Shown: piece by piece, positions 61,255-64,000 of the stretch
How the letters are laid out: each line of letters opens with the position of its first letter
Numbering within the stretch: the stretch's first letter is position 1
From: an uncultured Siphonobacter sp.
GTDB taxonomy: Bacteria; Bacteroidota; Bacteroidia; Cytophagales; Spirosomataceae
Reading direction: 5' to 3'
Assembly (NCBI GenBank): GCA_913774715.1
Contig: CAJYHS010000041.1
Span: forward strand, 1 to 64,000
Length of the DNA stretch: 64,000 bases
Translations under genes and position numbers: made by a program
The notes under the pieces: generated by a model
What the model was told of the DNA's origin: nothing
What the model saw: the letters and a program-made list of their open reading frames with translations, nothing else
The model's database searches: none

Positions 61255-62646
61255 ATGAATAGGAAACTTTTGTGGCAGTCGTTCGCGGTGTTGATTCTTC
61301 TGCAAGGACTTGCTGCCTGCAAAATAACACAGAACTATAATCAGCCTAAGGTAAACTCCGATGGGCTGTATCGGGACGGAAGTACGGATACTACCAGCAT
61401 GGCAAATATGCCCTGGCGGAATATGTTTTCCGATACCACCTTACAAAGTCTGATTCAGGAAGGGTTGAATAAGAACCTGAACCTGAAGTCAGCCATTACC
61501 CGAATCGAAGTGGCGGAAGCGAATCTGTATCAAAGTGAAATGAACTTCTTCCCGAATGTAACTGGTAATGGAACGGGTTCATTTGCCAAGGTACCTAACG
61601 TACCAAGTGCGGCAACGGGCTTCGCCAGACGTCAGTTTCAGTTATACGCCAATGCGAGCTGGGAAGCTGATATCTGGGGTAAGTTAAGAAGTGCGAAGCG
61701 TTCGAATCTGGCTTTATTACTGCAAAGCGAAGCTTCGAAACGAGCCGTACAAACGCAGCTAATCGCTGATATTGCGAATGCGTATTATTCGCTTTTAGCT
61801 TTAGATGCTCAGCTGGCCATTACGCAGAGAAACGTAGACATCTGGGTATCGAATGTGGAGACGATGAAGGATTTGAAAGAAGCCGCGGTAGTAACCGGAG
61901 CAGCCGTCGTGCAAAGCGAAGCCAGCCAGTACGCGGCGGAAGTAACGATTCCTACGTTAAAGCAAACCATTCGCGAAACAGAAAATGCATTAAGCATATT
62001 ACTGGCTCGTGCTCCTGGAGCGATTACTCGTACGACGCTGGAAGCCCAGGTACCGATGGAGAGATTATCAACCGGAGTATCAGCTCAGTTACTGAGTAAC
62101 CGCCCCGATGTGCAGGCAGCGGAATATGCGTATCGCAGTGCCTTCGAAGTTACAAATGTAGCCCGGACTTACTTTTATCCAGCCTTAACCCTTACTGCAA
62201 ACGGCGGGCTTTCGGCTCTTACCTTAGGAGGCTTGTTCTCAACTACATCCATCTTTGGTAACCTGGCAGCGGGTATAGCTCAGCCAATCTTTGCTCGCGG
62301 GACTAACAAAGTACGTCTACGCATAGCCAAAGCAGACCAGGAAAATGCTTTACTGAATTTTCAGGGGAGTTTATTAAACGCAGGTCAGGAAGTATCTAAT
62401 GCCCTTTTTGCCTACCAGACCGCTACTGAACGGGCCATGATTCGTGGTCGTCAGTTGAATTCGCTGCAAAAATCAGTAGATTTCACGAAAGAGCTCTTGA
62501 AGTATAGCTCTGCTAATTACACGGAGGTTCTGGTCGCTCAGCAAAGTCTGTTGTCGGCGGAATTGAGCAGTGTAAGTGACCGTCTACAGCAGCTACAATC
62601 GGTCGTATCATTATACCGGGCGTTAGGCGGTGGCTGGAAAGAATAA
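61255..62646 (+). CDS. Outer-membrane efflux channel (TolC/OprM/NodT type)
   Basis: Trimeric channel that completes the tripartite pump. The 463-aa lipoprotein has a lipobox GLAAC (mature Cys followed by KITQNYNQP), then two OEP repeats. The first covers about 60-240 (TLQSLIQEGLNKNLNLKSAITRIEVAEANLYQSE, ANASWEADIWGKLRSAKRS), the second about 270-455 (LLSNRPDVQAAEYAYRSAFEVTNVARTYFYPALTL, FARGTNKVRLRIAKADQENALLNFQGSLLNAGQEVSNAL). ASWEADIWGK and PDVQAAE are typical of the NodT group. It lies 79 bp after the pump gene and is followed by a terminator. Confidence 0.95.
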   Translation: MNRKLLWQSFAVLILLQGLAACKITQNYNQPKVNSDGLYRDGSTDTTSMANMPWRNMFSDTTLQSLIQEGLNKNLNLKSAITRIEVAEANLYQSEMNFFPNVTGNGTGSFAKVPNVPSAATGFARRQFQLYANASWEADIWGKLRSAKRSNLALLLQSEASKRAVQTQLIADIANAYYSLLALDAQLAITQRNVDIWVSNVETMKDLKEAAVVTGAAVVQSEASQYAAEVTIPTLKQTIRETENALSILLARAPGAITRTTLEAQVPMERLSTGVSAQLLSNRPDVQAAEYAYRSAFEVTNVARTYFYPALTLTANGGLSALTLGGLFSTTSIFGNLAAGIAQPIFARGTNKVRLRIAKADQENALLNFQGSLLNAGQEVSNALFAYQTATERAMIRGRQLNSLQKSVDFTKELLKYSSANYTEVLVAQQSLLSAELSSVSDRLQQLQSVVSLYRALGGGWKE

Positions 62647-62674
62647 TATTAGTTTTATAGGTGTATAGATAAAG

Positions 62675-62702
62675 GTCTGGTGGTTTCCGCCGGACTTTTT
62701 TT
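62675..62702 (+). terminator. Intrinsic terminator of the RND operon
   Basis: GTCTGGTGG / CCGCCGGAC stem (two G-T pairs, loop TTT) followed by a seven-residue T run. Confidence 0.8.
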
Positions 62703-62793
62703 ATAAACGAAGACGAATAAGGCATAGGCGGGGCTTAACAACGTCTGAGGATTCGCAGTTCGTCCATACGACAACTGTAAACGCCCTGACGTA

Positions 62794-63330
62794 CTAAACG
62801 AACTCACTCTTTAGCTTTGAATACACCACAATATCTACGTACACTCCATGAAGAAATTCAGCCTGGCGAGCAATGCCCTCTTTAGTGAAGCCGAGACGCT
62901 CAGGAACGGCCTGACTTTTTGTATTACCTATCGCACACTTGAGCTCAATGCGATTCAGTTTTAACTCTTCAAAACCAAAGGTTAACAACCGCTGGGTTGC
63001 CTGCGTGATCAGACCTTTGCCCTGGTTGGAAGAACTAATCCAATAGCCGATTTCTCCGATGTGGTTCTGCGTATCGATCTTATAAAGTCCGATTCGTCCT
63101 ACTATTGTATCGTTCTCTTTTATAACAAAGGCAAACTCTCCACCATGTTTTCGACGCAGTTGAGAAGCATCTGCGTAGTTGTCAAAAAACGAAGGAGCCC
63201 GTACCAATCCAACCCAGGGTAACCAGGGGCTGAGGTACGCCTGATCTTCTATAACTAATTGAAAGATAGAATTACTATGCGTACGATCCAGCGTATGGAG
63301 CGAAAGGTGATCATTGATCGAAAGAATCAT
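62794..63330 (-). CDS. GNAT N-acetyltransferase (RimJ/RimL type)
   Basis: Acetyl-CoA-dependent acetyltransferase of the ribosomal-protein-alanine (RimJ/RimL) group. The 178-aa protein shows LVIEDQAYLSPWLPWV near the N-terminus, FVIKENDTIVGRIGLYKID, HIGEIGYWISSSNQGKGLITQATQRLLTFGF with the acetyl-CoA loop (QGKGL), LNRIELKCAIGNTKSQAVPERLGFTKEG, and a final VYVDIVVYSKLKSE. In the usual N-S-x-x-V-x-E-R-x-G-F motif a Gln replaces one conserved position. The acceptor is unknown: ribosomal protein, antibiotic or small metabolite are all possible. It is separated from the LytTR gene by 96 bp. Confidence 0.9.
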   Translation of the reverse strand: MILSINDHLSLHTLDRTHSNSIFQLVIEDQAYLSPWLPWVGLVRAPSFFDNYADASQLRRKHGGEFAFVIKENDTIVGRIGLYKIDTQNHIGEIGYWISSSNQGKGLITQATQRLLTFGFEELKLNRIELKCAIGNTKSQAVPERLGFTKEGIARQAEFLHGVYVDIVVYSKLKSEFV

Positions 63331-63426
63331 GGGCAGTAGGTTTCAAAAAAGTATCCGGTTGGAATGTAATTTCTGATGGTAATAAGTGAAGAAAAAAGGA
63401 TACCTAAACCTACGATTTTAGCCGGA

Positions 63427-64000
63427 TTAACGACCCAACCAGTTCTTGAAATCAGTAATACGATCACCACTAACGAATACTTCCGCCCGTGCTTCGGGGG
63501 TTAACTCTAATTTCAGCTTTCCCGCTGAATAGGTATGGATGGAGTCAATGGATTGAAAAGCCACCAGAAACTGACGGTTCACCCGAAAGAATCGGGAAGG
63601 ATCGGTTACCTGCGTTAGTTTATCAAGGCTTAGTTCCAAGGGTAACTTCTGACCGTCGTGGGTAACTAGAAAGGTGATTTTTTCTTCCGAAAAAAAGTAC
63701 GCAATCTGATTGATTTCAATGCTATGAATTTTCGTACCAATGGAAACCATGAACCGCGTTTTATATTCTGTTTCCTGCGGTTTCTGAATTAGGTGAAGGA
63801 TATCCTTCAAATCGGGAGCGGGTTGACGCAACGATTTGAATTTATCAAGAGCCGCTTTTAATTCCTCAAAATCAATGGGTTTTAATAAGTAGTCTACGCT
63901 ATTGACTTTGAAAGCCTGAATAGTGTATTCGTCGTATGCCGTCGTGAAAATGATCGGAACTTTCAGCGAAATTTGATCGAAAATGGCGAAAGCAAGCCCG
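63427..64000 (-). CDS. LytTR-type response regulator, cut by the window end
   Basis: C-terminal 190 residues or so of a LytR/AlgR-type response regulator. The frame stays open to the window edge: ahead of the track's ORF it reads LKVPIIFTTAYDEYTIQAFKVNSVDYLLKPIDFEELKAAL, the end of a receiver domain with its conserved Thr and Lys. The LytTR DNA-binding domain follows (MVSIGTKIHSIEINQIAYFFSEEKITFLVTHDGQKLPL, RFFRVNRQFLVAFQSID). The track's start at 63831 is an internal TTG and is not the gene start. The phospho-acceptor Asp and the likely partner kinase lie beyond the window. Confidence 0.93.
   Translation of the reverse strand, partial: GLAFAIFDQISLKVPIIFTTAYDEYTIQAFKVNSVDYLLKPIDFEELKAALDKFKSLRQPAPDLKDILHLIQKPQETEYKTRFMVSIGTKIHSIEINQIAYFFSEEKITFLVTHDGQKLPLELSLDKLTQVTDPSRFFRVNRQFLVAFQSIDSIHTYSAGKLKLELTPEARAEVFVSGDRITDFKNWLGR

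Overview
The window looks like a chromosomal segment from a Bacteroidota species, most probably of the Cytophagales (Spirosomataceae-like). Evidence: two SusC/SusD outer-membrane import pairs, TonB-dependent receptors with an N-terminal carboxypeptidase-regulatory-like domain, a GldA-type ABC ATPase, a lone glycogen-synthase-type protein beside panC, and several promoters matching the Bacteroidota -7 element TAnnTTTG. Starts rarely have a clear Shine-Dalgarno sequence. No rRNA, tRNA, CRISPR array, prophage or intact insertion sequence was seen. I support 44 protein genes plus one doubtful small ORF. Several ORF-track starts were moved downstream to better ATG codons.

Layout. 1-11.0 kb (minus): a PepSY membrane protein coupled to a siderophore-type TonB receptor, sppA, ppa, a GT2 glycosyltransferase, a TrmN6-type methyltransferase with an RNase H, and an ABC exporter whose 3' UTR holds a 14-bp telomere-like tandem array. 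11.2-18.3 kb: a cation/proton antiporter, RhaT-type symporter, FemAB-like protein with a 3-methyladenine glycosylase, and yicC behind pdxA, whose product has a 250-residue Arg/Glu/Asn/Gln-rich tail. 18.7-26.2 kb (plus): a hydroxyacid dehydrogenase, an AT-rich two-gene ATPase plus TOPRIM module resembling split OLD/PARIS-type defence systems, mutS2 and glgB. 26.4-30.8 kb (minus): a susCD pair with tandem LacI-type operators upstream. 31.5-34.4 kb (plus): panD, a flippase-like membrane protein, rfaE2 and a YugP-type protease. 34.8-36.9 kb (minus): an exported RidA protein behind an amino-acid permease.

37.2-43.0 kb (plus): a short GldA-like ATPase, a very AT-rich gap, and a second susCD pair. 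43.0-51.2 kb: panC (minus) divergent from the lone GT5-like gene, then an M28 peptidase, an MgtC protein, an unrecognised secreted protein and a second antiporter. 51.6-54.2 kb (minus): a TonB-type outer-membrane protein, separated from the next block by eight TTTTGGG repeats with G-quadruplex potential. 54.6-62.6 kb (plus): an OmpR/histidine-kinase pair followed by a complete RND efflux operon. 62.8-64 kb (minus): a GNAT acetyltransferase and a LytTR response regulator cut by the window end.

Most of the content is housekeeping or envelope and nutrient transport. The best candidate for an under-described system is the ATPase/TOPRIM pair at 19.7-21.5 kb. Secondary points of interest are the PdxA tail, the lone GT5-like domain, the unrecognised 477-residue secreted protein, the LacI-type operators and the two G-rich tandem arrays.
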